This document shows positions 9,401 through 19,000 of a stretch of 64,000 nt of DNA, piece by piece. Numbering within the stretch: the first letter of the stretch is position 1; each line of letters starts with the position of its first letter. The stretch is from positions 558,001-622,000 of the forward strand of contig JAFKEE010000016.1 in assembly GCA_017307505.1 (NCBI GenBank). Reading direction: 5' to 3'. The notes beneath the pieces were generated by a model. The model saw only the letters and a program-made list of their open reading frames with translations. It was not told the DNA's origin and ran no database searches. Position numbers and translations under genes: made by a program. The stretch is from Acidobacteriota bacterium (lineage in GTDB: Bacteria; Acidobacteriota; Terriglobia; Bryobacterales; Bryobacteraceae).

Positions 9401-11671
9401 ATCGAACCCGTCATTGCTAATGACTGGCGCTTCATGCAGGCTGTACTCCAGATGGGAGTCAGTCAGGGAAAGAACCTCTGGACGCGTGATCTGCCACCCG
9501 AGAACGATCTCCGGATAGTATGGGTGGCCGAGTTCCTCCGCGAGCTGCTTGAAGTACAGCGGCGGGTCGCCGAACAATACCTCATCAGCCGTCAGTAGAT
9601 ATTTCAGGAGCGAAGAGACCTGAAGGGCCTTCGCTGCGATCGCGGCAAGCCTCAGGGGCTGCCATGGTGTTACGATCACCGTGACGCGACCTCCGTCAAC
9701 GCCAATCGTTCCGATCTCTAACAGGGGTTTGAGTAGCTTCGCCCGGTTACGGTCACCCTTGGCCTTTTCGCAAAGGACGGAAAGCAACGCACCGTAGTCC
9801 TCAGCCTGCGTCAAGAGCTCTGCGCAGGCGACACCTTTCTCCGCGTATCCTTTGATTGCCGCGGCGTAGCTCGCAGAGAAGCGCGCGAAGAGCGACTCAA
9901 GCTCCGCAGCCGTGTCCGCCGATATCGATGCATCGGCTTTCGCGCCCGCCAGCGCCACTGGCCAACTAATACTTAGATCGAATTCCTTTTTGTACGCCGG
10001 CACGAACGATCCGCGATCCTGACCGTAAGCCGGATACAAGGTCTTCACATTCCGCAGATCGAGAGATTGATACCGTCCCTTGCCGCTGACCGGCTCCCGG
10101 CTCACGCGAGAGAGCACCATCTGGTGCTCGACAAGGCGCGTCCAATCGCCGGGGAACTCGGCTGCAATGCAGTTCGGATCGTAACTCCAGATGAGCTGTT
10201 TAACACGCGTGTCCAACGTTCCCGTTGAGGTCTCGACCTCTAATTCCAGGAAGAGCTTAAGTTGCAGCGCCGCCTTTGCCGTCGAACGATTGACATGGGA
10301 TTTGGAGGCACTTCGCCATTGCTCGCTCAGCGCCGGGAAATTCATCAGTTCCCCGAGATCCCACGTCACGCGTTTACCGAACAGTTCCCGCAGGCCTCGG
10401 TAGCGATGGGCAAAAAACATGCCCGCATCATTGTTGAGATCGCGCAGGTCTCTCTTGGTCTTTCGATCGGATCGAATGGTCAGACGGCGCTTCGTAGCGG
10501 TGAAGTCCTCATCGAAGAGCCAGCGCAGTGAGACGGCAATCCCCTGAAGGAAATCCTCCGTTTCGACCGGAGTACCGAAAACGAATCGGTCCCACTTCGA
10601 CTTCAAGGAAGGTTGTTCTTTCAGCTCGGCGCGGTGTTGCCGGTAAAATTCTTCATCCTCATCGAGAGCCTCAGTTCGGGTGTTCTCCTTGAGTCTCTGC
10701 AAATACTCCTTCTCGTCGCCGGTGAGTAGCTCCGCTTCTCGTTCGTCGTAAAATTCGAGCGTTGCCTGGCCGAGGTTGAACCGTTCGCGGCGCAGCCCAT
10801 CGAAGAGCGGCTTTACCAGCTCCCATTCACATTCAGCGAGGGAAGCGGCGTGCTCGTTCCAACCGCTGTTGGCCGTAATGTAGGCGTCTACCCTCGCATG
10901 AAGATCTTGCGGAATCGCGTCCTTCACGTGTCCAAAGGTTTTGCGCAGATCGTCTTCGAGCAAGAGTGCCTGTGCCGGCGTTTGCTTCAAAAGGTAGCAG
11001 TAACGTTTTTTAACGCACTGAGTATAGAGGGCCTTCCATTTGGATAGATGTCCGGCCGTCTTGTCCGTGAGACTGAGAAAAAGGCCGGTATCGCGCGGAA
11101 AGTGCAGCGCTGGAAGGGCCACGCCTAGCGCCGCCCGAATCGGATGCCCGTCCTGTACCGCTTCACGCGTTGCGAGCACATATTCTGCGAAGCGGTCGAG
11201 CCCGAATTGCTTAACTTCCAGAAGCGCTCGAATGCCGGTCAACCACCAAGCCCGGTGTTGTTCGATAATCGGCAGCGAATCACCCGCGATCGTGATCCAG
11301 AGCTCCGGTTTTGAGAGCAACTCAGGCGCGCCGATCGCGACGAGATCCTTGAGCGACTGTTCTTCGTCATCCCCCGTGTTTGCGACCAGCAGGGCAGCCT
11401 TTTCGCAATCGGCATTGCGGAAATACGTCGTTCGAAGGTCAGTGAGAACCGAGCCGGGGAGACCGCGATCCCCAACAAAATGGGCTGGCAGCTTGATATC
11501 GATCAAAGCCGTCAGACGTCCATCACCCAGGATCTCCCGCGCGACGGCGGCGGTCTGATCGGCGCTCAGGCAATCAAGAAGGTAACGCGCGACGCTGGCG
11601 TTCTCTTCTATTGAAAGGTGACTACGTAGATAGGAGGCGACTACTTTCCCTACAAGTTGATCCGGCGTCAC
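6401..11671 (-). CDS. sspH: PT-dependent restriction protein SspH/DptH-like with C-terminal FtsK/HerA-type ATPase
   Basis: A 1756-residue protein. Its C-terminal fifth is an FtsK/SpoIIIE/HerA-like motor: Walker A GSTGSGKS (about 1523-1530), a following IVIDPK strand, and Walker B with acidic residues LWVIHDEFAEW (about 1620), then FAAQRPD. The large N-terminal part is unassigned, as in DptH. An Ala/Pro/Glu-rich linker (about 1340-1400) precedes the motor. I place the start at GTG 11671, which overlaps the TGA of the preceding gene (GTGA) and has AGGAGG 4 nt upstream; the longer frame to ATG 11710 lacks such a site. In known dptFGH/sspFGH systems the complex damages DNA lacking phosphorothioates. 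Assignment to SspH rather than DptH rests on the sspBCD neighbours. Confidence 0.85.
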   Translation of the reverse strand: MTPDQLVGKVVASYLRSHLSIEENASVARYLLDCLSADQTAAVAREILGDGRLTALIDIKLPAHFVGDRGLPGSVLTDLRTTYFRNADCEKAALLVANTGDDEEQSLKDLVAIGAPELLSKPELWITIAGDSLPIIEQHRAWWLTGIRALLEVKQFGLDRFAEYVLATREAVQDGHPIRAALGVALPALHFPRDTGLFLSLTDKTAGHLSKWKALYTQCVKKRYCYLLKQTPAQALLLEDDLRKTFGHVKDAIPQDLHARVDAYITANSGWNEHAASLAECEWELVKPLFDGLRRERFNLGQATLEFYDEREAELLTGDEKEYLQRLKENTRTEALDEDEEFYRQHRAELKEQPSLKSKWDRFVFGTPVETEDFLQGIAVSLRWLFDEDFTATKRRLTIRSDRKTKRDLRDLNNDAGMFFAHRYRGLRELFGKRVTWDLGELMNFPALSEQWRSASKSHVNRSTAKAALQLKLFLELEVETSTGTLDTRVKQLIWSYDPNCIAAEFPGDWTRLVEHQMVLSRVSREPVSGKGRYQSLDLRNVKTLYPAYGQDRGSFVPAYKKEFDLSISWPVALAGAKADASISADTAAELESLFARFSASYAAAIKGYAEKGVACAELLTQAEDYGALLSVLCEKAKGDRNRAKLLKPLLEIGTIGVDGGRVTVIVTPWQPLRLAAIAAKALQVSSLLKYLLTADEVLFGDPPLYFKQLAEELGHPYYPEIVLGWQITRPEVLSLTDSHLEYSLHEAPVISNDGFDDTNESPSETSSLIVDLTKRFLALYPHERGNLSVVLYNCDSARLPYALVDRMAELHEDEDDLRCQIVLRHRDGAKLRELYERIIESSDADVDSFVTSEATKDFMARLRIGIMADQAPVSDPKDGPPADIVFLQDVIARHAALDWYSETSKPVAIETFVPARWARRRPSPTDDMKSVAYLCCPVQTKEGWAFITAITTFLREDWEQQGTKRLLPARKLDFHDPTTGSIFKEIHNLGNWVVNYDELLDRRQLLNQNVKVIRYKQCATQGRNILISSTAPLSLLKSMVLGRIKDLNLDISDADARALTDRFLNDANDISGDIVLRAAKRGRNASELMGVVLSRYLIRHEVGTSRRFGWYFLDDYAEWLGQREEQIADILALAPEQTPEGELHLGVVIAESKYIDIASLSAKRKESQKQLRDTVRRINDALFGNPKRLDRELWLARFSDMMLNGIQFPANAPIDLAAWRRAVREGKCGIYLRGYSHIYISGPSDSGEGSEVVAVAEAEQSYQEVFSRSRLRDLVMSYWKDADPAPIRRAGSDTDIWKEQLYRTPSEQIEIVTRRNQRDRSDEAQDTSPGGTKPAVEPVPAVPEVPAATAVELDSAPAPVETLAVSPWSHPGLDELFRGYQGGTKDSADEIEWLKRTETLCKGALQQFQLQSKLLSSTLTPNAALLKFQGSSNLTVEQVLRRRSEFLTTHKLNVISVRAEPGVVAIAIARQNRRVLHLPEVWKDWRPNCENGNDTLLIALKEEDSGPLFLSPRSNAPHALIAGSTGSGKSVLMQNIILGIACTNTPEQAKIIVIDPKLGVDYFAFENLPHLQGGIIDDQDRAIESLGELVTEMNRRYTILKENRVSNIFDLNRKPNATERLPFLWVIHDEFAEWMMTEDYAHAVSDIVGRLGVKARAAGISLVFAAQRPDANVMPMQLRANLGNRLVLRVDGEGTSEIALGERGAERLLGKGHLAAKLEGVPDIVYGQVPYVDNEFLARAVAILADSAKEGNAAR

Positions 11672-13209
11672 TTGGCCTCCTGGCAGTAGGGATTGACAAC
11701 GTACGCGCATGCGTCAGATAAGCGTTTGAGAACACCCAGACTGCCAAGCCTCTGCTCCAGCCGTCTTGAGTTGGCGCGGAAGGCCTTTTTGTCAAAGTCG
11801 CCCTTGGTGAGCACGTTTTCCGCTTCCCGGTCGCCAAATACGATGCCGTAGCGGGTCATGAGCTTCGCAAGGAAGTCGTTGAGCTCCATTCTCTTCTCGA
11901 CATTCGCAAGCAAAAGAGTCTTGAGGAGCGAGTCATTCGGGGCGTAGCGAAGCTTCACGGTCCCGCGCTTAGATACAAGCCCGATCTCGCGGCCGTAATT
12001 GCGATGGATGTTGGCGACATGCTGCCGGTGGCGCTTCATTGCGGACCGGCGCAACTCCGCAAACAGTGATTCGGGGTTTGATGATCCGGAGTAGTCGTCA
12101 TCTTCTCCCCACCGGACGGCCTCACGCAGGATGCTGCGGCACTTCTCGAATGACCCGTGCTCAGTCAACGCCTGCTTCCACTCAGACGACGCTTCGATAC
12201 GTGCCAGGTAGGCTTCCACCGCCTGGGCCGGCAGTAAATTGTTCTCCTGGTACAACTCACAAGAGACCTCGCGAACCAGCGTTTTTCGCGGCGCAACGAC
12301 TTCGCATACGAATGACGGAGGAGTATCCAATCCGATCCACTGGCGGGAGACCGATAACTGGTACTTCACTACATGCAGCCCTGCGAGATTCACGAGATGC
12401 GGGAAAACATCAAACCCGGCTATGTTCAGCCGAAGGATCGCTAGCCAATCCTCGGCCAGATCGTCAAAACCGTTATTTGTCCCGTATGGCAGGAAGGCGT
12501 TGGCGCGATCGCGGCTCGGCGAGTCATCCTCCGCCGGTTGCAGCGTTCGCACGATCCTGTCCCACGTTGGATCGGCTTTCTTGATGGATTGTACAAGTGC
12601 CGCCAGCAGCTCCTTCTTGGAGCGGGCGCGGCAACACATCAGGTAAAGCATCTCACCCGTTCGTCCAAAAAAACGCCGGTCGTTGGAAGACGCTTTGTTG
12701 TCCAGGTCTTCGTATAGACAATGCTTTCCGAAAGGGAAAACAAACTTCGAAGTCCAACGCTTGTTGCTGTCAACTTCGATGCTGGACGAACGAACAAGCG
12801 CTATCACGTCCGCAAAGTCGTCGAACGTATGAAATCTTTCACGCAAGTAGGCAAAATCCGGCTGTGCAATTCCAGTTGCGGATTTCTTCATCCGTTTCAG
12901 CCACTCATCCCAACGGTTATCGTTATGGGCGACTTCGGCCCGCACCTCGGCGATGTGGGGATTATTGAACAGGATATTGCGCAGATAGAGTCTCTGAGCA
13001 GCCTGGTATTTCAGCGTATTGAAGCCGTTCGGCTCCTCAAAGGCGCGTCCCTTCTCAAGCTCGTATTGAAAGACGTTCAGAAATTCAAGAAACACCATCC
13101 ACGGCGACTGCTCGTCGTGAAGCCGGTGTCCCCAAATAGCTTCGTCCACCCACATCGAAGGGTCGATAATCTCAGGCGAGGGCAGGGGAACCGGATGATT
13201 CGCTGTCAT
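11668..13209 (-). CDS. sspG: Putative PT-dependent restriction subunit SspG-like
   Basis: The 513-residue protein has no motif I can name; it is largely predicted soluble and helical, with many aromatic and charged residues. Its identification as SspG comes from position: the middle gene between an ATPase (F) and the FtsK-like protein (H), as in sspFGH and dndFGH operons. ATG 13209 overlaps the upstream TGA (ATGA), with GGAGG 7 nt before it; its own TGA overlaps the GTG of sspH. Such end-to-end coupling suggests stoichiometric production of a three-subunit complex. The known G subunits are poorly conserved, so a weak sequence match would not be surprising. Confidence 0.65.
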   Translation of the reverse strand: MTANHPVPLPSPEIIDPSMWVDEAIWGHRLHDEQSPWMVFLEFLNVFQYELEKGRAFEEPNGFNTLKYQAAQRLYLRNILFNNPHIAEVRAEVAHNDNRWDEWLKRMKKSATGIAQPDFAYLRERFHTFDDFADVIALVRSSSIEVDSNKRWTSKFVFPFGKHCLYEDLDNKASSNDRRFFGRTGEMLYLMCCRARSKKELLAALVQSIKKADPTWDRIVRTLQPAEDDSPSRDRANAFLPYGTNNGFDDLAEDWLAILRLNIAGFDVFPHLVNLAGLHVVKYQLSVSRQWIGLDTPPSFVCEVVAPRKTLVREVSCELYQENNLLPAQAVEAYLARIEASSEWKQALTEHGSFEKCRSILREAVRWGEDDDYSGSSNPESLFAELRRSAMKRHRQHVANIHRNYGREIGLVSKRGTVKLRYAPNDSLLKTLLLANVEKRMELNDFLAKLMTRYGIVFGDREAENVLTKGDFDKKAFRANSRRLEQRLGSLGVLKRLSDACAYVVNPYCQEAK

Positions 13210-15104
13210 GGGATGACCTCCACATAACGCGGATCGGGCATTCCTTGGTCAGTCAATGCCAAGATCCCAAGACGGACGGCTCCGCCTTCAACAGGGCCAT
13301 CAAGGGCCTGACGCTTGGCATGGGTCGCAAGCAACTGGCTTTTCAAGGCCAGCAGATCCTCATAGCATTCCTTCGAGAAGCTCGCGGGAAGCGCGCCTTC
13401 CATCGCGATGCGAGATAAGAATTCGTATCGAATGAGGGTCAGCTCGAACGGGACATACAGCTCAGGTGTGAAGAACACGATCAGGTTGATCCGGTCGTCC
13501 GCACTATCGTGCCTGAGGATGACCTTTTCCCCCTTCTTCGGGTCAACCGATACGGCTTCGATCAGTATCCTGCTTACCTTAGCCTGCGAATTGTTGCCGC
13601 TAGTGGCGAGGAAGAGCTCACGGTCGCTGTTCACGAGCATTCCCGTGAACACTCGATTGAGCCCCTTAACTAAACGGGACAGAATGGGCCGCTTCACCGG
13701 GCCACCCCTGCGAAGCACGCTAGCCACATCGTTGAGATACTCACCGGCAAATCTGAAGACGGTGAGGTCCCAGAGCTTCAGCTCCGTCTCGAAGGACTTG
13801 TCGATCTTGAAGAACATCGCGCGCCGCTGGCTTCGCAGAAGGTCCAGAAACGCCTGCGACTTTTCCCCGGTTTCGTCAGTTCCTTCGATGTACTGTTTCT
13901 TCGCAGCGTAGAAACGGCTATCGGCTCCGTAAAACGAATCCTTGGCCACCAACGTGTCGAAGTATGCGCCAAGATGCTCGTCTCCCTCGCCAAAGATCAG
14001 AATGTTGTCGATCCGGTTCGAGGTCTCGTGCCCGATCTGAAACCGTTCAAGATAGTCAAAGACAGTAACTTCAAGCCGCCTGATCTCGGGCAGGTTTGCC
14101 CCGAAGATATTGTTGTACAGGCTCGCCATCGAAGTAGTGCCTGCCTCGATGATCTTGGGCACATCATCCGCCGACATGAGATGGTCCTTGGCAGCAGGGT
14201 GACCCAAGAGGGCATTGGTGAGAAGAAGCAGAATCTGACGGATCGGAATATGCAAGCCGTTGTGGTCACATAGCTCAAGCAATGCCCTCAATCGCCCGCG
14301 CACAAGATCGTTGCCCAGCAGTTCGAAGTTGTGGCGAATGGGACATTGGGGACCGAAAAGCCCCGTCTGGGTTCCGGCTTGTGACCGAAGATCGGTCCAT
14401 CCTGGATGCTTCAAGAACGCATCAAGCGCCCGGTCAAACAATTCAGCCGAGTTCGTCCTGCTGAGATTGAAGAAGCGCAGGCGGACTCCCGCTCGCTCCT
14501 GTCTCTCGCGCACCAATAACTCTTCAAACAGTTCGCGTGCCCTTACGACGACATCGATCTGAGGCAATTTCCGCCAGGTTTCGAGAAGCGTGCCGTCATT
14601 GGCCGCAATAAGGAACACCTCATCGTGCTCCGGCGACACGAGCGAGCCGCAGAAACGTAGAAGCAGCTCTTGTTTCGCAGGCTCCCAGTCGATTCCGCTT
14701 TGAGGCACCCAGCCGCTTAAGTCCCGGATGAAGTGTATTTTGATCGGGCGTAGCAACGACGGGTCGGTGTTGTCAGGCCAAGCAAGCCGGTCTTTCGGGT
14801 ATTGGTATTCAAGCGTCAGGTGCGGATCGTTCGAAGCCCAAGCCTTCTCTTCACCGTTCAGCGCCTTCCATACCTGGCGGCAAAGGTGGGTTTTACCGTC
14901 GCCTGCGGTGCCGGTGAGGATCACCGAGACGGGATCTGCCGTTCGACGGTCGAAGCAGCCGACAACAACATCCTGCATCGGATGCTCGAACAGAATGGGC
15001 TCCGCCTTCTGCTTTCGGGCCGAGCGCTGGATCGTCTCGTCATACATATTGTCATTACGTGGAATTGGGCCGTAATGACGAAGGAACTTCAGCCAAGCAC
15101 TCAC
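13206..15104 (-). CDS. sspF: Putative PT-dependent restriction ATPase SspF/DptF-like
   Basis: A 632-residue P-loop protein. Walker A is GTAGDGKT (residues 65-72), preceded by a VSVILT strand; a later strand EVFLIAANDGTLLETW (about 160) fits the Walker B/sensor region seen in DptF-type proteins. The rest is charged and helical without other named domains. The start is GTG 15104 with GGAGG 7 nt upstream; it overlaps by GTGA the stop of a 31-codon upstream reading frame. Together with the next two genes it should form the restriction half of the PT system, acting in the cytoplasm on unmodified DNA. The F assignment depends on gene order and the ATPase motif, not on a sequence search. Confidence 0.72.
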   Translation of the reverse strand: MSAWLKFLRHYGPIPRNDNMYDETIQRSARKQKAEPILFEHPMQDVVVGCFDRRTADPVSVILTGTAGDGKTHLCRQVWKALNGEEKAWASNDPHLTLEYQYPKDRLAWPDNTDPSLLRPIKIHFIRDLSGWVPQSGIDWEPAKQELLLRFCGSLVSPEHDEVFLIAANDGTLLETWRKLPQIDVVVRARELFEELLVRERQERAGVRLRFFNLSRTNSAELFDRALDAFLKHPGWTDLRSQAGTQTGLFGPQCPIRHNFELLGNDLVRGRLRALLELCDHNGLHIPIRQILLLLTNALLGHPAAKDHLMSADDVPKIIEAGTTSMASLYNNIFGANLPEIRRLEVTVFDYLERFQIGHETSNRIDNILIFGEGDEHLGAYFDTLVAKDSFYGADSRFYAAKKQYIEGTDETGEKSQAFLDLLRSQRRAMFFKIDKSFETELKLWDLTVFRFAGEYLNDVASVLRRGGPVKRPILSRLVKGLNRVFTGMLVNSDRELFLATSGNNSQAKVSRILIEAVSVDPKKGEKVILRHDSADDRINLIVFFTPELYVPFELTLIRYEFLSRIAMEGALPASFSKECYEDLLALKSQLLATHAKRQALDGPVEGGAVRLGILALTDQGMPDPRYVEVIP

Positions 15105-15196
15105 AGCCGAACCTCCGCTAGAGCGGGTCGGGCGGTGCGAAAGCTGATCCCATCAAACGTGACTAGTAATCTTGCTGTGGCGTAGGTGCATTTCAT
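15101..15196 (-). CDS. Possible 31-residue leader or coupling peptide upstream of sspF
   Basis: In the 122-bp gap between sspD and sspF, an ATG at 15196 opens a 31-codon frame (MKCTYATARLLV...ALAEVRL) ending in TGA at 15103-15101. The stop overlaps the GTG of sspF as GTGA, the same arrangement used between the following ssp genes. AAGGGAT lies 7-8 nt before the ATG. It may simply couple translation of sspF to upstream ribosomes, or be a chance frame. No homology is recognised. Confidence 0.3.
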   Translation of the reverse strand: MKCTYATARLLVTFDGISFRTARPALAEVRL

Positions 15197-15226
15197 GCCT
15201 AGATCCCTTGAGCTGTCCATCGGCAC

Positions 15227-16036
15227 CTACAACTGGCAGATGAGACATGGTTTTGGTCCGTCGTCGTCTTCTTCCAACTCGGCCAGTATTTCGACCAGCT
15301 TTTTGTTCGGACGGTTCTTGCGGCTGCGCGCCTCATAGTCCGCGAAGCGCTGCTTGATCGCGGCAACATTCTCTGGTTTCCTGAGTTCGCTCAGGGGCAT
15401 CTCTTGATTCCAGGTGAATGTTTTTCCGGCCTCGTCGCTGATCTTTTCGTAACGCATCGCTTCATCGAACTGATCGGGATGGGTCTCCAGAAGCCGCACC
15501 CATTCGATTGAGCGCTGGAAGAAGCAAAAGTAGCAACCCGAATGCGTACGGCCCCATTTGAGATATGGGGGGAGACCAATGCCGCTCTCCTCCAGAATTC
15601 GCATCACGCCCGGATAATCGATCCCATCCTCTTTGAATGGGAACACGGCTTTGATGTTGGACTTTGTGCTGATGTAGCCCACACGGTCCTCATCCGCGCG
15701 CAGACCCACGTAACTGACGACGGGCTGGGTGCCAACGTACTGTTCGAAGGGCTTAAGTTTGAGCATCTTGGTGCACCAGCGCATGTTGGGCGATGGTAAA
15801 TAGCCGCCATACACGTCAAGCCAGTAGTCGAAGCCCGCCTTCGCGTTGAGACGAATGATCTTCTTTCCGAGGAACGCTTCAACACGGCTCAAGTACTCGT
15901 ACGTTTCAGTGAGCTCTTTGTCCGTGTCACAGAATACGTACTCCATGTCTGGCACGCGATCGCGCATGTACAGCGCCAGCGCCGTGCTGTCCTTCCCCCC
16001 GGACATGCACAAGATATGACGAACAGCCTCAGCCAT
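15227..16036 (-). CDS. sspD: PAPS-reductase-family ATP pyrophosphatase, SspD/DndC-like
   Basis: A 269-residue protein with the PP-loop SGGKDST (residues 12-18) near the N-terminus, then FCDTDKE and a set of cysteines: C88 (RWCTK), C168 and C171 (GCYFCFFQ) and C264/C267 (CLIC at the C-terminus). In DndC and SspD this family activates the DNA backbone by ATP pyrophosphatase chemistry before sulfur insertion; several cysteines could bind a cluster or relay sulfur (inference). I chose ATG 16036 over 16051: GGGAGG lies 7 nt before it and it overlaps the sspC stop by 8 bp, mirroring the sspB/sspC junction. The short size and the pairing with DUF4007 and a large ATPase favour SspD over DndC. Confidence 0.85.
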   Translation of the reverse strand: MAEAVRHILCMSGGKDSTALALYMRDRVPDMEYVFCDTDKELTETYEYLSRVEAFLGKKIIRLNAKAGFDYWLDVYGGYLPSPNMRWCTKMLKLKPFEQYVGTQPVVSYVGLRADEDRVGYISTKSNIKAVFPFKEDGIDYPGVMRILEESGIGLPPYLKWGRTHSGCYFCFFQRSIEWVRLLETHPDQFDEAMRYEKISDEAGKTFTWNQEMPLSELRKPENVAAIKQRFADYEARSRKNRPNKKLVEILAELEEDDDGPKPCLICQL

Positions 16037-19000
16037 GCCGCTTCCTCCCATCTGCCGTTTCGAAGCGTGCCCAGATCGCTCTGGAGGCCGCCGCCAATCC
16101 TACTTGCCCGTGTTTGCTCAGCAGGTTACTGAAGGTGCTTTCCAAATCGCTCATCGCTATTTCCTCTTCGGTGGACAGATGGATCACCTGTTGATGTTCG
16201 ACCCCAGTCGCCGCAGTCACCGAGACCCGGATTGCAGAACCGCCACGCGTGCCGTGCACGGAAAACGCGATGCTCTCCACGCGCTTGAAGAGGGCAGCCA
16301 TGTGGGCAAGCTCGCCATGATAGAGGTCCTCATCGGCATCACTCCACTTCGACGGTGGTTTCAGCCCTACATGGCTCCCCACGGACTCAAGCCAATCCGG
16401 CTCGGAAAGCTTAGTGTCGATCAGCCTTAGACAAAAAGCCTTGAACTTCGCCTCTGTCGCGCCGAGGCTGACCGTACGCGCCCGATCAATGAGCGCACTC
16501 CTGCAATCTTCAAATGCTCCCGTTAAGCCAAATTCGTCCCGAAGCCCTTTTCTCAAACGGTCTTGCAATTGGGCAAATGCGATCTTCAGCTCATCAAGTG
16601 CGCCGCGCAGCGTCTTTACGTACTCCTTGACCGCAGCATTGCGGTTCGAGCCCGCGCTAATAGGCTCAAACCCGCAGGCCTTTGGCAATTCAAAGAACAA
16701 CAGCGGGGCCGGCTCGCGGGCGTCAAGGATCGCGTCGCGGACAGCCAAGGCCGTCGCGGACAATCGCTTGGTCAGGCGCACGTACGCTGGCAGTCCAGCA
16801 ACGAACAGACACAAATTGCGAACGACATCCAGTAGCTCAAGTTCGCGGTCTGCTGCCGCGGGAATCTCCAGGATGGTGACAAGCCGCGTGAAGAGCTCCG
16901 CACGCACGCCCTCTATGCGGCAATATTGGATTTCGAACCGCTCGGGAGCCTTGGTGAGAATCAGCATCTGCTGCCCGTCCATTTCTCTCACGAAAGACCC
17001 ATCCTTATAGATAGCCACATCACGTTCATTACCGATCGCGAATGCGGAAAGCAGCAGCGGAATGAGACCATCGCGAACACCGTAGGGAGGGTCGCGCAGC
17101 TCATTGCAGAGCGTGGCGACGCTGATCCTGGAGTCCGGCTTCTCCCGTACGAGCTCGCCGATCCGCCGAAGCGCGGGCAAAATGTTGCAGCGGTCATCCT
17201 TGGCTGACGGTTCGCCAATTTGCCAGGTGCCATTGTGTTGACGGTGAAGTCCAGTTCCCTTTAGCACGGAAAGGTACATCGACATTTCTGGCGGCTTCTT
17301 GTCCGGATTCATACCGAGCCACGGCGACTGCGGCTCGGTGAACATTCGCTCGATCAGCCGCATCCGCGCAGCGGCCGCAGCAGAACTCAGCGAGCGGCGG
17401 TTGACGAGCTCGTTGTGCACTTTGGGCGCAAGCTTGTATGCGAGGTCGAACATTGTAGATAGAGTTTCAAGCAAGTTCCTGCCATTGCGGATACGCAGTT
17501 TCCGGCCTTGGCGATACCACTCCAAGGTCATCTGCCCGCCGTGGGTTTGCCATCCGATGTAGTTCTGAATGCGTTTCTCTAGTTGAGACTTTGCTGCAAG
17601 CTTCTGCCGGGATACTTCCTCCCGAGCGTATTTATCCCCATTCAACTCCAGGGTGTTGGCGGACACCCACTCCCAACGTTGGAGTTCTTGAACGAGCGGC
17701 GCTAGGGTGTGAAGTGGCTGAGGTACGGCGATAAGACAGCTTTCGTGCGAAGCAACCTCCTCGCGTTTGCAGAAAGCGATCGCTTCATCGCGCTGGCTCA
17801 GCGTCTCGCAGAGCGGCACGAGGATCAGCCCATCCGCGTCCCTATCGTGACGTTTGAAATTGGCTGCAAGTTCCGTCACAGGACAGTAGCGGACATCCGC
17901 GTGCCGGAGATTACCTGTTTCAATATAGTGCCGCCGGCCTACGATCGGTCTCGGGTCAAGAAAGTCCCCGATAAGGCTGCCAACTTGCTTCGGAGTATCG
18001 ACCACGCGGCAGGCATCTTCGTACGCTTTTTCGATATCGACCGACGAGTGCGGCCAGAGGCACAGTCCCCGCGCCCGGCCCCGGTCATAGATGATCCGTT
18101 TCTCACGATGCAGGCTATGAAGGGCTGCGCGCGCGCTCTTTTCGGTCAACTGTTCGTCACCCGCTAATGCGCAGGCAATTGCATCCTCCGTCGCCAGTAG
18201 ATCCGATTCGTTGAGCAGATTCAGAATCCCCACGGTCTTCAAAACTTTGATCTGAGCTTCACTCTCCTCAGAAAAGCTTTCGACCACAGAATCAATTAGG
18301 TTCCAATGACTTCGATAACTCTGCACAGAAAGACGATGGCCAAAATTTGTCCTGACATAGTCGTACAGGTGATGAAGACGGTAGAGTTCGCCGGAGCCCA
18401 AAGGCTTTTGCGCGAACGCTTGCAGTCCAAACGGTTCGTTCGAGAGCAAGAAACTAAACAACGACCGTTCGTTTTGGCCAAATCGTCTAAACGTTCGTAT
18501 AAGCACCGGCAGCACGGTTGGATGTAGCGGGTACAGGCGTGCCGCATGCTCCGCAACCCCGTTCGCACTCGCTGCGCCCAGCCAGCCTAGGCGATGTGTC
18601 CGCATCATGGCGTCCCTGAGCTGGAAGGCATGGTGTTTGGGGAGTTGCTGGGTGTGAACGTCCATCGCAGCCGCAACAATTGTCGCGGCCTGCTCAAAGG
18701 GAGGATTGAAGACGATCTCCTCAAAACGGCCAGCGACCTTTTCCCACTCACGCTGCGAGGATTGATTCAACTGGTCTGCATACGCATTGAATCCCTGGTG
18801 CAGCAGCGAAACAACGAACAGGGGTTCGTCGCCACTGCGCGCCGCCGTCTCGGCAAGGCGCTGTAGAAGGAAAATGTCCTGGCGCTCAGGGTGCAGAGCC
18901 GCGAACTCCAGAAATTTCCCGAGCTCATCAAGGATAAGTAGCAATCCCTTGGATTTGGAATCAGAGATGAACTTCGCGTTTACTTGCCGGATTGCTGAAA

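Noticed and set aside
11672-11710. Upstream ATG for sspH at 11710
   Set aside because: It would overlap sspG by 43 bp without a ribosome site, whereas GTG 11671 has AGGAGG and the GTGA overlap.
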